Shown: in pieces, positions 1 to 11,818 of the stretch
Layout: the number at the start of each line of letters is the position of its first letter
Position numbering within the stretch: the first letter of the stretch is position 1
Assembly: GCF_036320965.1 (NCBI RefSeq)
Contig: NC_092289.1
Location: 24,836,778-24,900,777, forward strand
Length of the DNA: 64,000 nucleotides
Direction: 5' to 3'
Origin: Panulirus ornatus
Taxonomy: Eukaryota > Arthropoda > Malacostraca > Decapoda > Palinuridae
Made by a program: the position numbers and the translations under genes
Notes under the pieces: generated by a model
Databases searched by the model: none
What the model was told of the DNA's origin: nothing
What the model saw: only the letters and a program-made list of their open reading frames with translations

Positions 1-222
1 TCTTCACCATTTCCATTTACAATACTGAACACCCCATGTATACCAATTATTCCCTCAACTGCCACATTACTCACCTTTGCATTCAAATCACCCATCACTA
101 TAACCCGGTCTCGTGCATCAAAACCACTAACACACTCATTCAGCTGCTCCCAAAACACTTGCCTCTCATGATCTTTCTTCTCATGCTCAGGTGCATATGC
201 ACCAATAATCACCCATCTCTCT

Positions 223-224
<2 letters not shown>
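1..224 (-). mobile_element. Family A LINE, endonuclease fragment
   Basis: Read on the minus strand this encodes the middle of the apurinic-type endonuclease of family A, including the YAP strand and the catalytic GDLNAK motif. It runs off the left edge of the window and stops abruptly at a (TA)n tract, so only about 75 codons are present. It matches the same segment of the fuller copy at 8990-9215 almost base for base. Confidence 0.85.

Positions 225-270
<46 letters not shown>
225..270. repeat. (TA)n microsatellite
   Basis: Uninterrupted TA repeat between an endonuclease fragment and a 3' UTR fragment of the same LINE family. TA tracts of this kind recur at the ends of many family A copies in the window. 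Confidence 0.95.
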
Positions 271-276
<6 letters not shown>

Positions 277-376
277 GTATATGTACACAGACATATACAT
301 ATATACACATGTACATAATTCATACTGTCTGTCTTCATTTATTCCCATCGCCACCCCGCCACACATGAAATAACAA
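271..376 (-). mobile_element. Family A LINE, 3' UTR fragment
   Basis: Alternating TA/TG sequence followed by the CCCATCGCCACCCCGCC block typical of the middle of the family A 3' UTR, in minus orientation. No coding sequence. The following 377-612 shows no recognisable feature. Confidence 0.7.
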
Positions 377-613
377 TTCTTGATGGTGACGTTGTTACAG
401 CATTACAAGTGACTGTCTTCTATAGCTCACGTTGCTCTTATTTCTCTCTGCCACTCATACGCATGGGTTAATGGCATAGGTTACGAGCATTCGATCCATA
501 AACACATCCTCTCTCCATCTCACAGATTACACTCGACAACATGCAACTCGCACGACTCTGTTCTTAACTCTGTATGCTTCTGCTGTGAGAAGGTACTTTT
601 AGAAAGGTAGAAG

Positions 614-722
<109 letters not shown>

Positions 723-799
723 CATGATGGAAACGTCAGTTTAATTTGTAAGATAATGGTTACATTGTGAATTTCATTTTACCAGCCGACATGGCACGG

Positions 800-2650
800 G
801 CAAAAATATCCTCAGTCATGGATACCTAGGAGTATGAGAAATGAATTGATATTGATTTGAGCTCCCCAAGTTGAAGAATCAAAATAGAAGGAAGAGAATT
901 CTACAGCTTTGCCTTGCAGAATGGAAGTAGTTGTAACATGACTGCTTGTACGGTTAGTCTTCCCATTAGCAGTCAGTTGCGTACCACTGGTCCAGGCCTT
1001 AATAAACTCAGACAGTTCACGAGAGGAGTGGCAGAATTTTACCAATAGAATAGAGAATTGTTCGTGCCATTGTGGCATACAGCGAGAGACGGTTGAGTTG
1101 AGATGCTTGCAGGAACATTTATAAGACAGAAAGCTTTTTATTCCAGTATGGCTAAGAGAAAAGGGGAAGTAGAGCCACATTAGATATGTGAGTAGTTCTC
1201 CACACCGAGGTGAATAAGTTCCCTGTAAAAATGGAATTGCTGCTCATAAGAAAGATAATTTTGGCATCTAACACCTTTAGCTTCTTAGGAGAAGATTTGG
1301 TGGTATATTATTTCGGGTATCCATGATAGTGGAGTAAATGGTTATGCCTAATGTGCTAATATCATTGCGTCTTTGAACTAAAGTGTTATGAAATTTGATA
1401 GTGGAAGACAAGTGACGTGTAAGCAGGAGCTTTTTTTTTTTTTCCATTTTCTTTGAAAAGGTTACTGCTTTCCATTCTATGAGGCTGCATGATTGCGAAA
1501 CAAGAAATGTATAGTACGAGAAAAAGAACAATTACTGGAGGGAGGAGGGGAGAGAAAGTTGATTAAGATACGGTCCGTAGAATGTAATCAACACTGAGTT
1601 AATAGGGTGTTTAGTTTAAGAAAGGCCGTTTGTGGAGATAAAAAAAGAGGGTAGGCGATGGGGCAAAGCCCTGAGAGATAATGTACCAATATTGATAGGG
1701 AAGAGAAATTTGCGCCATCCACGACTACCGCGATAGAACAACGAGGGAGGAAGCTATACTGTGGGAAACAAGGCGAAGTGAAAAAGCTAAAGGAAGAAGG
1801 TATAAAAAACAGACTTGGGCCACACCCAATCCGGTGCTTAGGAAACGTCGAGCGGTATGATAAGAATTCTCCAAATTCATTTAGAGAAGAGGACCATATA
1901 TGAGTTATATGTATGAGAGATCCCAAGTAGACATTACTCTGCGAAAGTTGTATTAGTAATCTGAAAGATGGGAATGATATTCCAAGTGTTTAAAGAAGAG
2001 TTAAAGAATATTTTAAGGATTGAGAAGTTAATAAACATTAGAGCGGTGAGGCGATAGTTAGAAGGGTTAGAATGATCTTTTTAGGGATGGGGTTCACTAA
2101 GGCATACTTCCAAGAAGAGGGAGTTTAGGTTTCTAGATGAATATTGAATAGGCAAGGAAGGTTTGGAACTTGCGGAACCCTGACTGATTTCAACTGGCCT
2201 TGACTGGGGCATGTTATTTGCCCGTGGCATGTCGGTCACTGTAAAAAGAGGAAGAAGAGAAACTTCCACTGCTTAGCTGTTCGAGGGAAGAAGAAAGTTT
2301 CATAACAGCCAGACCTCGAATGGCCGGATTCCAAACACAAACTGCGGGAAGCAGCACCCAAACGTGTGCCACAGTAAAACCTTAGGGGTTAGGACACATG
2401 CAGACAACTGACGAGAACAGTGGCCACAATAATATCTATAGAAGAAAATGAGAGCAACAACATGACGGCGTACAGAAATGGAAGGTTGAAGAGAGGTGAT
2501 GCCAGGAGAATTGATGAGACGAAGGGCTTTTGATTCCACCCTAGTTTACAGAGAAGTGGAGGTTGAGCTACGAAGATGTGTGAGCAGTATTCCATACTTG
2601 GACGAATAAAAACACGATGTGAAACAGATGCTAACAAGAAAAGTAATTAC
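800..2650 (-). pseudogene. Degenerate jockey-like LINE reverse transcriptase relic
   Basis: The minus strand, in broken frames, encodes pieces typical of jockey/CR1-superfamily RTs. A C-terminal block lies at about 2640-2290 (RPSMEYCSHI, then KALRLINSPGIT and an FYRYY-like motif). RT-core pieces follow at about 2270-1590 (SSWKYALVNPIPKK, HIWSSSLNEFGEF, VVVDGANFSSLSI), then a second C-terminal end near 1180-812. A C-terminal block before the core means that two relics are joined or the element was rearranged. Many frameshifts and stops are present and it cannot be functional. The assignment rests on motif recognition only. Confidence 0.6.
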
Positions 2651-3350
2651 GGCACCTGCACAACACAGCTTTCGAGAAGCAGATTTTGTAATGTTAATAA
2701 TATTGATATTGAGTCCTGCCGCAAAGGTTTTTTTTTTTTTTTTCTTAAGGGATGATGACCCTTGACGTTGGGCGAAGGGTGTGTCATGAATCTTTCAATG
2801 TTAAATTCATCACTTGGAACGAGGAGCGTGATAACCCGCTAGGACAGCTGATTAGGAGGCAAAGCCCCTCGCCCACGATGCTATATTTTCTTGGTAACTG
2901 TGCGATGACTCGATGCTTATCTGAATGCCACATCACTCATGCTCGAGTCCCAGAATGTCTTCCGGGGGTACTTTTTGTCGTACCAGAATGCCAGTTTGTA
3001 TACATAATAACAGCTTGCCTGACGGTACAATATATGCCAACCTGACGACTGGCTTCTGTAACGTTCAGTGTGTCACACTGTAGGTGAGATCACTTGCTCG
3101 CTGTCCGTTGTGCTGGCGGATACTGCGCATGCTCAACCTGTCTTTATAGATTTAATGATGTTTGCACTGGCAAAGGTGTAGCTATAGCAATATTTTGTCA
3201 TTATTGTAATGATTTCTTGTGAGGGAATTACTAATTATTTGTTCTAAGTCGATTTAGAGTGAAACCTTCCCAGTGTGTTAGCGGGTTACTACTTGGGTCA
3301 GATGTCCAGGAATCTCAAGGATATAACAGAAAATATAGTGTAAGATATGG
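2651..3350. other. Unique sequence, no feature recognised
   Basis: Apart from a T-run at about 2729-2744, this stretch shows no gene, repeat family or splice-supported exon. A 97-codon open frame at 2752-3045 has no recognisable domain and atypical composition, and is not called as a gene. Confidence 0.5.
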
Positions 3351-3361
3351 AACTTTTAAGT

Positions 3362-3440
3362 CTTTCGTGGTGTAACGGTCTTGATCGCTGATTGCCAGTC
3401 ATATGGTACTGGGTTTGGTTTGGGGCACATATTGGTGACG
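3362..3440 (+). mobile_element. Possible relic of a tRNA-derived SINE
   Basis: TGGTGTAACGG at 3368-3378 resembles an RNA polymerase III A box. A degraded B-box-like stretch starts at 3411, which is the spacing expected of a tRNA head. The B box has lost several consensus bases. A better-preserved tRNA-derived SINE lies at 57061-57308. Confidence 0.35.
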
Positions 3441-3552
3441 TGATTTGGAGCGATATGGCATGTAGAGAGTAACATGCTTTCACTGAACTGAATTAGGGGT
3501 GCGAAGTAGCCGAGGGAAACCAATGAAAGGTTTGTGGGACCAGGTTGTGGTT

Positions 3553-3670
3553 AGGGGGCTGTGGTGTCGGAGCATTGCAGGTGACAGCTTGAGAATGGAT
3601 GAGAACGAATGTGCTTTGCTTCATGTTTTCCTGGCACTACCTTGTTGACGCGGGAAACGGCGGATAAAGA
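3553..3670 (+). mobile_element. Family A LINE, diverged 3' UTR fragment
   Basis: It resembles the stretch of the family A 3' UTR from the AGCTGTGGTTTC block to the GCGCTACCTCGC block, with many substitutions. It ends in GACGCGGGAAACGGCG, a diverged form of the conserved 3' box. Confidence 0.55.
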
Positions 3671-3684
3671 TGAAATGATTTTAG

Positions 3685-5395
3685 AGGTTTTCAAAAAAGA
3701 AAAGAATTCTGGGAGAAGAGAGTGGTGAGAGTAAGTGAGCTTAGAAAGGAGACTGGTGTGAGGAAGTACCAGGAGAGACTGAGTGTAGAATGGCACAAGG
3801 TGAGAGCATATGACGCAAGGAAGTAAATGAGGAATGGGATGTATTTAGGGAAGCAGTGATGGCTTTCGCAAAAAATGCATGTGGCATAAGATGAGAGGTG
3901 GGCAGATTAGAAAGAGTAGTGAGTGGTGGGATGAAGAAGTAAAGTTGTTATTGAAAGAGAAAAGAGAGGCGTTTGGACGATACTTGCAGGGAAATAGTGC
4001 AAATGACTGGGTGATGTATTGAATAAAGCGGCAGGAAGTCAGGAGAAAGGTGTAAGGGTTGAAAAAGCGGGCAAATGAAAGTTGGGGTGAGAGAGTATCA
4101 TTAAATCTTAGGGAAAATAAAAAGATGTTTTGGAAGGAGGTAAATAACGTACGTAAGACAAGAGAACAAAAGGGAACATCGGTGAAGACGGCAAGTGGGG
4201 AAGTAATAACTGGTAATGATGAAGTGAGAAGGAGATGGAGTGAGTATTTTGAAGGTTTGTTGAATGTGTTTGATGATAGAGTGATGATAGGGTGTTTTGG
4301 TCGTGGTGGTGGGCGAAGTGAAAGGATCAGGGAGAAGGGTCTGGTTAACAGAGAGGAGGTGGTGAAAGCTTCGCGGAAGATAAAATCCGGTAAGGCGGCG
4401 TGGTTTGGATGGTATTGCAGTGGAATTTATTTAAAAAGGGGGTGACTGTGTTGTTGATTGATTGGTAAGGATATTCAGTGTATGTATGGACCATGGTGAA
4501 GCGCCTAAGGATTGGCAGAATGCATGCATAGTGCCATTGTACAAACGCAAAGGGAATAAATGTGAGTGTTCAAACTACAGAGGCATAAGTTTGTTGGGTA
4601 TTCCTGGGAGATAATATGGGAGGGTATTGATTGAGAGGGTGAAGGCATGTACAGAGCATCAGATTGGGGAAGAGCAGTGTGGTTTCAGAAGTGGTGGAGG
4701 ATGTGTGGATCAGGTGTTTGCTTTGAAGAATGTATGTGAGAAATACTTAGAAAAAAAAAAAAAAGCAGACGGATTCGTATGTAGCATTTATGGATCTGGA
4801 TATGATAGGGTTGATGGAGATGCTTTGCGGAAGGTTTTAAGAGTATATAGTGTGGGAAGTAAGTTGCTAGAAGCAGTGAACAGTTTTTACCAAGGATGTA
4901 CGGCATGTGTACGAGTAGGAAGAGAGGAGAGTGATTGGTCCCAGTGAATGTCAGTTTGCGGCAGGGGTGTGTGATATCCCCATGGTTGTTTAATTTGTTT
5001 TTGGATGGGGTGGTTAAGGGGGTAAATGCAAGAGTTTTGGAGAGAGGGGTGAGTATGCAGTCTGTTGTGAATGAGAGGGCTTGGGAAGTGAGTCAGTTGT
5101 TCGCCCATGATACAACTCTAGTGGCTGATTCGAGTGAGAAACTGTAAAAGTTGGTGACAGAGTTCGGAAAAGTGTGTGAAAGGAGTAAGTTGAGAATGAA
5201 TGTGAATAAGAACAAGAGCAAGATTATTAGGTTCAGTAGGATTGAGGGACAAGTTAATTGGGATATAACTTTGAATGGATAGAAATTGGAGGAAGTGAAG
5301 TGTTTTAGATATCTGGAAGTGGACTTAGCAGCGGATGGAACCATGGAAGCAGAAGTGAGTCAGGGTGGGGGAGGGGGCAAGGTTCTGGGATGATG
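3685..5395 (+). mobile_element. Family A LINE, old 5'-truncated copy
   Basis: It starts after the endonuclease (VVRVSEL.KET region) and runs through the RT. Recognisable pieces are the linker helix region, KRANESWGERVSLNLREN at about 4065, NYRGISLLGI at about 4575, CGFRSGGGCVDQVFALKN at about 4680, a QGCVISPWLFNLF block at 4962-5000, and FAHDTTLVAD at about 5101. The last is the polymerase FADD box with its first catalytic Asp changed to His. It ends inside the RT C-terminal region at about 5395. Many stops and frameshifts mark an older insertion than most copies here. It then meets a minus-strand 3' UTR piece. Confidence 0.85.
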
Positions 5396-5424
5396 AAGAA
5401 AAATGTAAAACAGAAAAAAAAGGC

Positions 5425-5945
5425 CACATTCGTTCACACTCAGGTCTCTGTCATTTGTAATGCACGGAAACCACAGCTCCCTATCCACATTCAGGCCCCA
5501 CAGACCTTTCCATGGCTTACCCCAGACGTTTCACAGGCCCTGGTTCAGCCCATTGACAGCAGGTCGACTATATATATATATATTTTTTTTTTTGTATTAT
5601 TATACTTTGTCGCTGCCTCACGCGTCAGCGTGGTAGCGCAAGGAAACAGACGAAAGAATGGCCCAACCCACCCACATACACATGTACATACATACATGTC
5701 CACACACGCACATATACATACCTATACGTTTCAACATATATATACATGCACAGACATATACATATATACACATGTACATAATTCATACTTGCTGCCTTCA
5801 TTCACTCTCGTCGTCACCCCACCGCACATGAAATGACAACCCCTTACCCCACATGCGCGCGAGGTAGCGCTAGGAAAAGACAACAAAGTCCACATTCGTT
5901 CACACTCAGTTTCTAGCTGTCGTGTATGATGCACCGAAACCACAG
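5425..5945 (-). mobile_element. Family A LINE 3' UTR in two pieces
   Basis: The ORF-proximal half of the 3' UTR is at 5425-5566. A short TA/T tract follows, and then the distal half at about 5595-5945 begins with the terminal box (TTTGTCGCTG.CTC.CGCG) in minus orientation. No coding sequence remains. The two halves overlap in content, so they probably come from two insertions. Confidence 0.75.
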
Positions 5946-6107
5946 CACTTTCGTGTAATAATCACATCATCAGGGGAGACACAAAAGAGAGATATAACAG
6001 TCAGTTGATATACATCGAGGAGACGAAGCTAGGACGCCATTTAGGAAACATGTGATTGTCCAAGACAGACAACGAGCATTCATAAACTTATCATTTTACA
6101 GATTTTT
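5945..6107 (-). mobile_element. Penelope-like element, 3' terminal fragment
   Basis: It is nearly identical to 14994-15145, the terminal region of the better Penelope-like copy. On the minus strand it contains CTGATGA (5967-5973) and GAAA (5949-5952), the core of a hammerhead-like motif. It is cut off at 5945, inside the helix III palindrome. The right end joins a T-rich LINE tail. Confidence 0.75.
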
Positions 6108-9100
6108 TTTGATTTTTTTATTTTGCTTTGTCGCTGTCTCCCGCGTTAGCAAGGTAGCACAAGGAAACAGACGAAAGAATGGCCCAACCCGCCCACATAC
6201 ACATGTATATACATACACGTCCACACACGGAAATATACATACCTATACATTTCAATGTACAAATATATATACACACACAGACATATACATATATACACAT
6301 GTACGTAATTCATACTGTCTGCCTTTTATTTGTTCCCATCGCCACCTCGCTACACATGGAATAACAACCCCCTCCCCCCTCATGTGTGCGAGGTAGCGCT
6401 AGGAAAAGACACCAAAGGCCCCATTCGTTCACACTCAGTCTCTAGCTGTCATGTAATAATGCACCGAAACCACAGCTCCCTTTCCACCTCCAGGCCCCAC
6501 ACACTTTCCATGGTTTACCCCAGACGCTTCACATGCCCTGGTTCAATCCATTGACAGCACGTCGACCCCGGTATACCACATCGTTCCAATTCACTCTATT
6601 CCTTGCACGCCTTTCACCCTTCTGCATGTTCAGGCCCCGATCACTCAAAATCTTTTTCACTCCATCTTTCCACCTCCAATGGTCTCCCACTTCTCCTCGT
6701 TCCCTCCACCTCTGACACATATATCCTCTTGGTCAATCTTTCCTCACTCATTCTCTCCATGTGACCAAACCATTTCAAAACACCCTCTTCTGCTCTCTCA
6801 ACCACACTCTTTTTATTTCCACACATCTCTCTTACCCTTATGTTACTTACTCGATCAAACCACCTCACACCACGTAGTGTCCTCAAACATCTCATTTCCA
6901 GCACATGCACCCTCCTGCGCACAACTCTATCCATAGCCCACGCCTCGCAACCATACAACATTGTTGGAACCACTATTCCTTCAAACATACCCATTTTTGC
7001 TTTCCGAGATAATGTTCTCGACTTCCAAACATTCTTCAAGGCTCCCAGAATTTTCGCCCCCTCCCCCACCCTATGATTCACTTCCGCTTCCATGGTTCCA
7101 TCCGCTGCCAGATCCACTCCCAGATATCTAAAACACTTTACTTCCTCCAGTTTTTCTCCATTCAAACTTACCTCCCAATTGACTTGACCCTCAACCCTAC
7201 TGTACCTAATAACCTTGCTCTTATTCACATTCACTCTTAACTTTCTTCTTTCACACACTTTACCAAACTCAGTCACCAGCTTCTGCAGTTTCTTACATGA
7301 ATCAGCCACCAGCGCTGTATCATCAGCGAACAACAACTGACTCACTTCCCAAGCTCTCTCATCCACAACAGACTTCATACTTGCCCCTCTTTCCAAAACT
7401 CTTGCATTTACCTCCCTAACAACCCCATCCATAAACAAATTAAACACCCATGGAGACATCACACACCCCTGCCGCAAACCTACATTCACTGAGAACCAAT
7501 CACTTTCCTCTCTTCCTACACGTACACAGGCCTTACATCCTCGATAAAAACTTTTCACTGCTTTAAAAACTTGCCTCCCACACCATATATTCGTATTACC
7601 TTCCACAGAGCACTTCTATCAACTCTATCATATGCCTTCTCCAGATCCATAAATGCTACATACAAATCCATTTGTTTTTCTAAGTATTTCTCACATACAT
7701 TCTTCAAAGCAAACACCTGATCCACACATCCTCTACCACTTCTGAAACCACACTGCTCTTCCCCAATCTGATGCTCTGTACATGCCTTCACCCTCTCAAT
7801 CAATACCCTCCCATATAATTTACCAGGAATACTCAGCAAACTTATGCCTCTGTAATTTGAGCACTCACTCTTATCCCCTTTGCCTTTGTACAATGGCACT
7901 ATGCACGCATTCCGCCAATCCTCAGGCACCTCACCATGAATCATACATACATTAAATATTCCTACCAACCAGTCAACAATACAGTCACCCCCTTTTTTAA
8001 TAAATTCCACTGCAATACCATCCAAACGTGCTGCCTTGCCGGCTTTCATCTTCCGTAAAGCTTTTACTACCTCTTCTCTATTTACCAAATCATTTTCCCT
8101 AACCCTCTCACTTTGCACACCACCTTGACCAAAACACCCTATATCTGCCACTCTATCATCAAACACATTCAACAAACCTTCACAATACTCATTCCATCTC
8201 CTCACATCACCACTACTTGTTATCACCTCGCCATTAGCCCCCTTCACTGAAGTTCCCATTTGCTCCCTTGTCTTACGCACTTTATTTACCTCCTTCCAAA
8301 GCATTTTTTTATTCTCCCTTAAATTTAATGATACTCTCTCACCCCAACTCTCATTTGCCCTCTTTTTCACCTCTTGCACCTTTCTCTTGACCTCCTGCCT
8401 CTTTCTTTTATACCTCTCCCACTCATTTGCATTTTTTCCCTGCAAAACTCGTCCAAATGCCTCTCTCTTCTTTTTCACTAATAATCTTACTTTTTCATCC
8501 CACCACTCACCACCTTTTCTAATCAACCCACCTCCCACGCTTCTCATGCTTCAAGCATCTTTTGCGCAAGCCATCACTGCTTCTCTAAATACATCCCATT
8601 CCTCCCCCAGTCCCCTTACCTCCTTTGTTCTCACCTTTTTCCATTCTGTACTCAGTCTCTCCTGGTACTTCCTCACACAAGTCTCCTTCCCAAGCTCACT
8701 TACTCTCACCACTCTCTTCACCCCAACATTCTCTCTTCTTTTCTGAAAACCCCCACAAATCTTCACCTTCGCCTCCACAAGATAATGATCAGACATCCCT
8801 CCAGTTGCACCTCTCAGCACATTAACATCCAAAAGTCTCTCTTTCGTGCGTCTATCAATTAACACGTAATCCAATAACGCTCTCTGGCCATCTCTTCTAC
8901 TTACATACGTATACTTATGTATATCTCTCTTTTTAAACCAGATATTCCCAATCACCAGTCCTTTTTCAGCACATAAATCTACAAGCTCTTCACCATTTCC
9001 ATTTACAACACTGAACACTCCATGTATACCAATTATTCCCTCAACTGCCACATTACTCACCTTTGCATTCAAATCACCCATCACTATAACCCGGTCTTGT

Positions 9101-9670
9101 GCATCAAAACCACTAACACACTCATTCAGCTGCTCCCAAAACACTTGCCTCTCATGATCTTTCTTCTCATGCCCAGGTGCATATGCACCGATAATCACCC
9201 ATCTCTCTCCATCAACTTTCAATTTTACCCATATCAATCTAGAATTTACTTTCTTACACCCTATCACATACTCCCACAACTGATTCAGGAGTAGTGCTAC
9301 TCCTTCCCTTGCTCTTGTCCTGTCACTAACCCCTGACTTTACTCCCAAGACATTCCCAAACCACTCTTCCCCTTTACCCTTTAGCTTCGTTTCACTCAGA
9401 GCCAAAACATCCAGGTTCCTTTCCTCAAACATACTACCTGTCTCTCCTTTTTTCTCATCTTGGTTACATCCACACACATTTAGACACCCCAATCTGAGCC
9501 TTCGAGGAGGATGAGCACTCCTCGCGTGACTCCTTCTTCTGTTTCCCCTTTTAGAAAATTAAAATACAAGGAGGGGAGGGTTTTTGGCCCCCCGCTCCCG
9601 TCCCCATTAGTCGCCTTCTACGACACGTGAGGAATGCGTGGGAAGTATTCTTTCTCCCCTATCCCCAGGG

Positions 9671-9674
<4 letters not shown>
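6108..9674 (-). mobile_element. Family A LINE, near-full-length copy
   Basis: This is the reference copy of the family in the window. Read on the minus strand it has a 5' module (9674-9493) that begins ATTATCCCTGGGGAT beside a (TA)n tract. A single EN-RT reading frame follows (9492-6529), then a 3' UTR of about 410 bp ending in the GCTAACGCGGGAGACAGCG-type box and a T-rich (A-rich on the element strand) tail. The total is about 3.57 kb with no sign of an ORF1. The single ORF and the short-repeat tail suggest the RTE group, which is unproven here. Three lesions break the frame. Confidence 0.9.
6529..9492 (-). pseudogene. Endonuclease-reverse transcriptase, broken by three lesions
   Basis: Counting from the first open codon, the endonuclease shows Asn10, Glu34 in LSETK, YAP at 104-106, GDLNA at 139-143, DYVLID at 208-213 and SDH at 234-236. 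These are the usual catalytic set. The RT follows, with the NYRGISLLS and CGFRSGRGCVDQVFALKN blocks, AFMDLEKAYDRVD (RT motif A, with Asp), and FADDTALVAD at 7319-7330 (catalytic Asp pair). The C-terminal region contains KWFGHMERMSEERLTKRIY. Lesions relative to sister copies are an in-frame TGA at 8551-8553 (sister copies have Cys), a 1-bp deletion near 7570, and a 2-bp deletion near 6677. The first open codon at 9490-9492 is TTG, so the true start is uncertain. Confidence 0.88.

Positions 9675-9738
<64 letters not shown>
9675..9738. repeat. (TA)n microsatellite
   Basis: TA repeat of about 60 bases. It separates the 5' end of the copy at 6108-9674 from the 3' end of the next minus-strand copy. 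Confidence 0.95.
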
Positions 9739-9739
<1 letters not shown>

Positions 9740-9741
<2 letters not shown>

Positions 9742-10893
9742 TGTTTATTATTTATTATACTTAGTCGCTGTCTCCCGTGTTAGCGAGCTAGCGCAAGGAA
9801 ACAGGTGAAAGAATGGCCCAACCCACCCACATACACGTGCACATATACATACATATACATACGTAGGCATATACATATATACACATGTACATATTCATGC
9901 TTGCTGCCTTCATCCATCTCGTCGCCACCCCGCCACACATGAAAAAGCACCCCCTACCCCCGCGCGCGCACGAGGTACCACTAGGAAAAGACACAGAGGC
10001 CACATTCTTTCACGCTCAGTCTCTGTCATATGTAATTAACCGAAACCACATGTCCCTTTCCACATCCAGGCACCGCAAAACTTCCCATGGTTGAACCCCA
10101 GACACTTCAAATGCCATGGTTCAATCCATTCACAACACGTCGACCCCGATATACCACATCGTTCCAATTCACTCTATTTCTTGCACACCTCTTACCCTCC
10201 TTTATGTTCAGGCCCCGATCGCTCAAAATCTTTTTCGCTCCATCCTTCCACCTCCAATTTGGTCTCCCGCTTCTCCTCGTTCCCTTCACTTCTGACACTT
10301 ATATCATCTTCGTCAATCTTTCCTCACTCATTCTCTCCATGTGACCAAACCATTTCAATACACCCTCTTCTGCTCTCTCAACCACCCTGTTTTTATTACC
10401 ACACATCCCTCTTACCCTTTCATTACTTACTCGATCAAACCACCTCACACCACATGCTCTCCTCTAACATTTCATTTCCAACACATCCACCCTCCTCCGC
10501 ACAACCCTATCTATAGCCCATGCCTCGCAGCCATATAACATTGTTGGATCTACTATTCCCTGAAACATACCCGCTGCCTTGCCGGCTTTCATCTTCCGCA
10601 AAGCTTTTACTACCTCTTCCCTGTTTACCAAATCATTCTCCTACCCCTCTCACTTCGCACACCACCTCTACCAAAACACCCTATATCTGCCACTTTATCA
10701 TCTAACACATTCAACAAATCTTCAAAATACTCACTCCATCTCCTCACATCACCACTACTTTTCATTACCTCCCAATTAGCCCCCTTCACCGATGCTCCCA
10801 TTTGTTCTCTCGTCTTACGCACTTTACCTCCTTCCACAACATCTTTCTATTCTCCCTAAAATTTAATGATACTTTGTCACCCCAACTCTCATT
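9740..10893 (-). mobile_element. Family A LINE, internally deleted copy
   Basis: A minus-strand 3' UTR (9740-10106) and the RT C-terminus (10107-10571) are joined directly to an N-terminal RT segment (10572-10893, AGKAAG back to the NESWG region). The RT segment between them, about 1 kb with the FADD catalytic box, is missing. The copy stops at CCCAACTCTCATTTG and gives way to low-complexity ATT sequence. Confidence 0.85.
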
Positions 10894-10932
10894 TGTATTA
10901 TCTATTATTGATTTTATTTTTTAATGAATGAT

Positions 10933-10935
<3 letters not shown>

Positions 10936-10990
<55 letters not shown>
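10936..10990. repeat. (ATT)n microsatellite
   Basis: Eighteen or so uninterrupted ATT units downstream of the LINE relic. Confidence 0.95.
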
Positions 10991-10991
<1 letters not shown>

Positions 10992-10992
10992 T

Positions 10993-11734
10993 TAATACAA
11001 CCCCAGGATCCGCCTTCCTCAACTTCAAGACTGCGATACAATCAGCAGCAGGGAAATGACAGATTCCTTTGCAGTGAGAATATTGTTGATGAAACTACTT
11101 TTCGTTCAGTGACGGCGATATAACCTGGTCAAAAGTGACTTTCCACTCGCAGTGTAACGAACCAGTACATTTTTTCTGCGTCTTTCTCTGTTGCCTCTTG
11201 GCAGGGACAGTAAACAAGTTGTAGATGAGAAATAGCACAATTAGTAAAAGCAGTGGTGTTGTCACTTTTAAAGTTGAATATTGAGGTGCATTTGATGTAC
11301 TTGTCTAGTATGTTGAGATGCAGTTGATATACCTGTCCTGTATATTGAGATGCAGTTGATATACTTGTTCTGTATATTTTTCATTTCATGCACTATAGTA
11401 TTACTAACATGAATTCTGTAGTTTAATGGGTCTGACCAAAGACCCTATATGATCGGGCGTTACTGAAGTCGCATGTTTACTTTCACATTTTTAAAGATTT
11501 CTTGTCCATAACCCTTCCCCATCTCCATAGAAGATTGTAACTGGATGTTAAGGGTATAAAGGAGTAAGGTTTCTTTGCACGAATTAGTAGAATATGTCAT
11601 GCTTTTGGTTAGAATGTTTAAAGCTGCTGACTGGTATGATATGTCTTACATATAACAGGAAAATTGTCATATACCTACTGATGATAACACTGGTTGTTAT
11701 GTACAGATATTAATACTGATTCTTCCCTAAACAG
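10993..11734 (+). other. Unique sequence upstream of the first exon seen
   Basis: No repeat family recognised. It contains two near-copies of TGAGATGCAGTTGATATAC at about 11310-11370. It ends in a pyrimidine-rich stretch and the 3' splice site TTCCCTAAACAG just before 11735, so it is intron sequence of the host gene. Confidence 0.6.
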
Positions 11735-11818
11735 ATGAGGTGTTGGAGGAAGGGGGCTGCGCCCTCAGCGTGCGCGATGTCAGCGAGTTGCTTCACGCAC
11801 AGTACGCTATCATCACTG
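11735..11818 (+). CDS. MCF2L: MCF2L/DBS-like RhoGEF, exon encoding start of SEC14 domain
   Basis: This is the first of five exons that join in frame. The 84 bases begin with the last two bases of a codon and end with the first base of a Gly codon (phase 1 donor, GTAAGT at 11819). The readable peptide ends SELLHAQYAIITG, which lines up with the start of the SEC14 domain of MCF2L/DBS proteins (family knowledge). The family are Rho GTPase exchange factors with SEC14, spectrin-like, DH and PH parts. The SEC14 part binds phosphoinositides and restrains the exchange module. The acceptor is CTAAACAG. The exon carrying the N-terminus was not found upstream in the window. MCF2, MCF2L2 or another Dbl relative is possible. 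Confidence 0.82.

Noticed and set aside
2752..3045. 97-codon open frame on the plus strand
   Set aside because: No recognisable domain, no splice support and no neighbouring coding evidence; it is best treated as chance.
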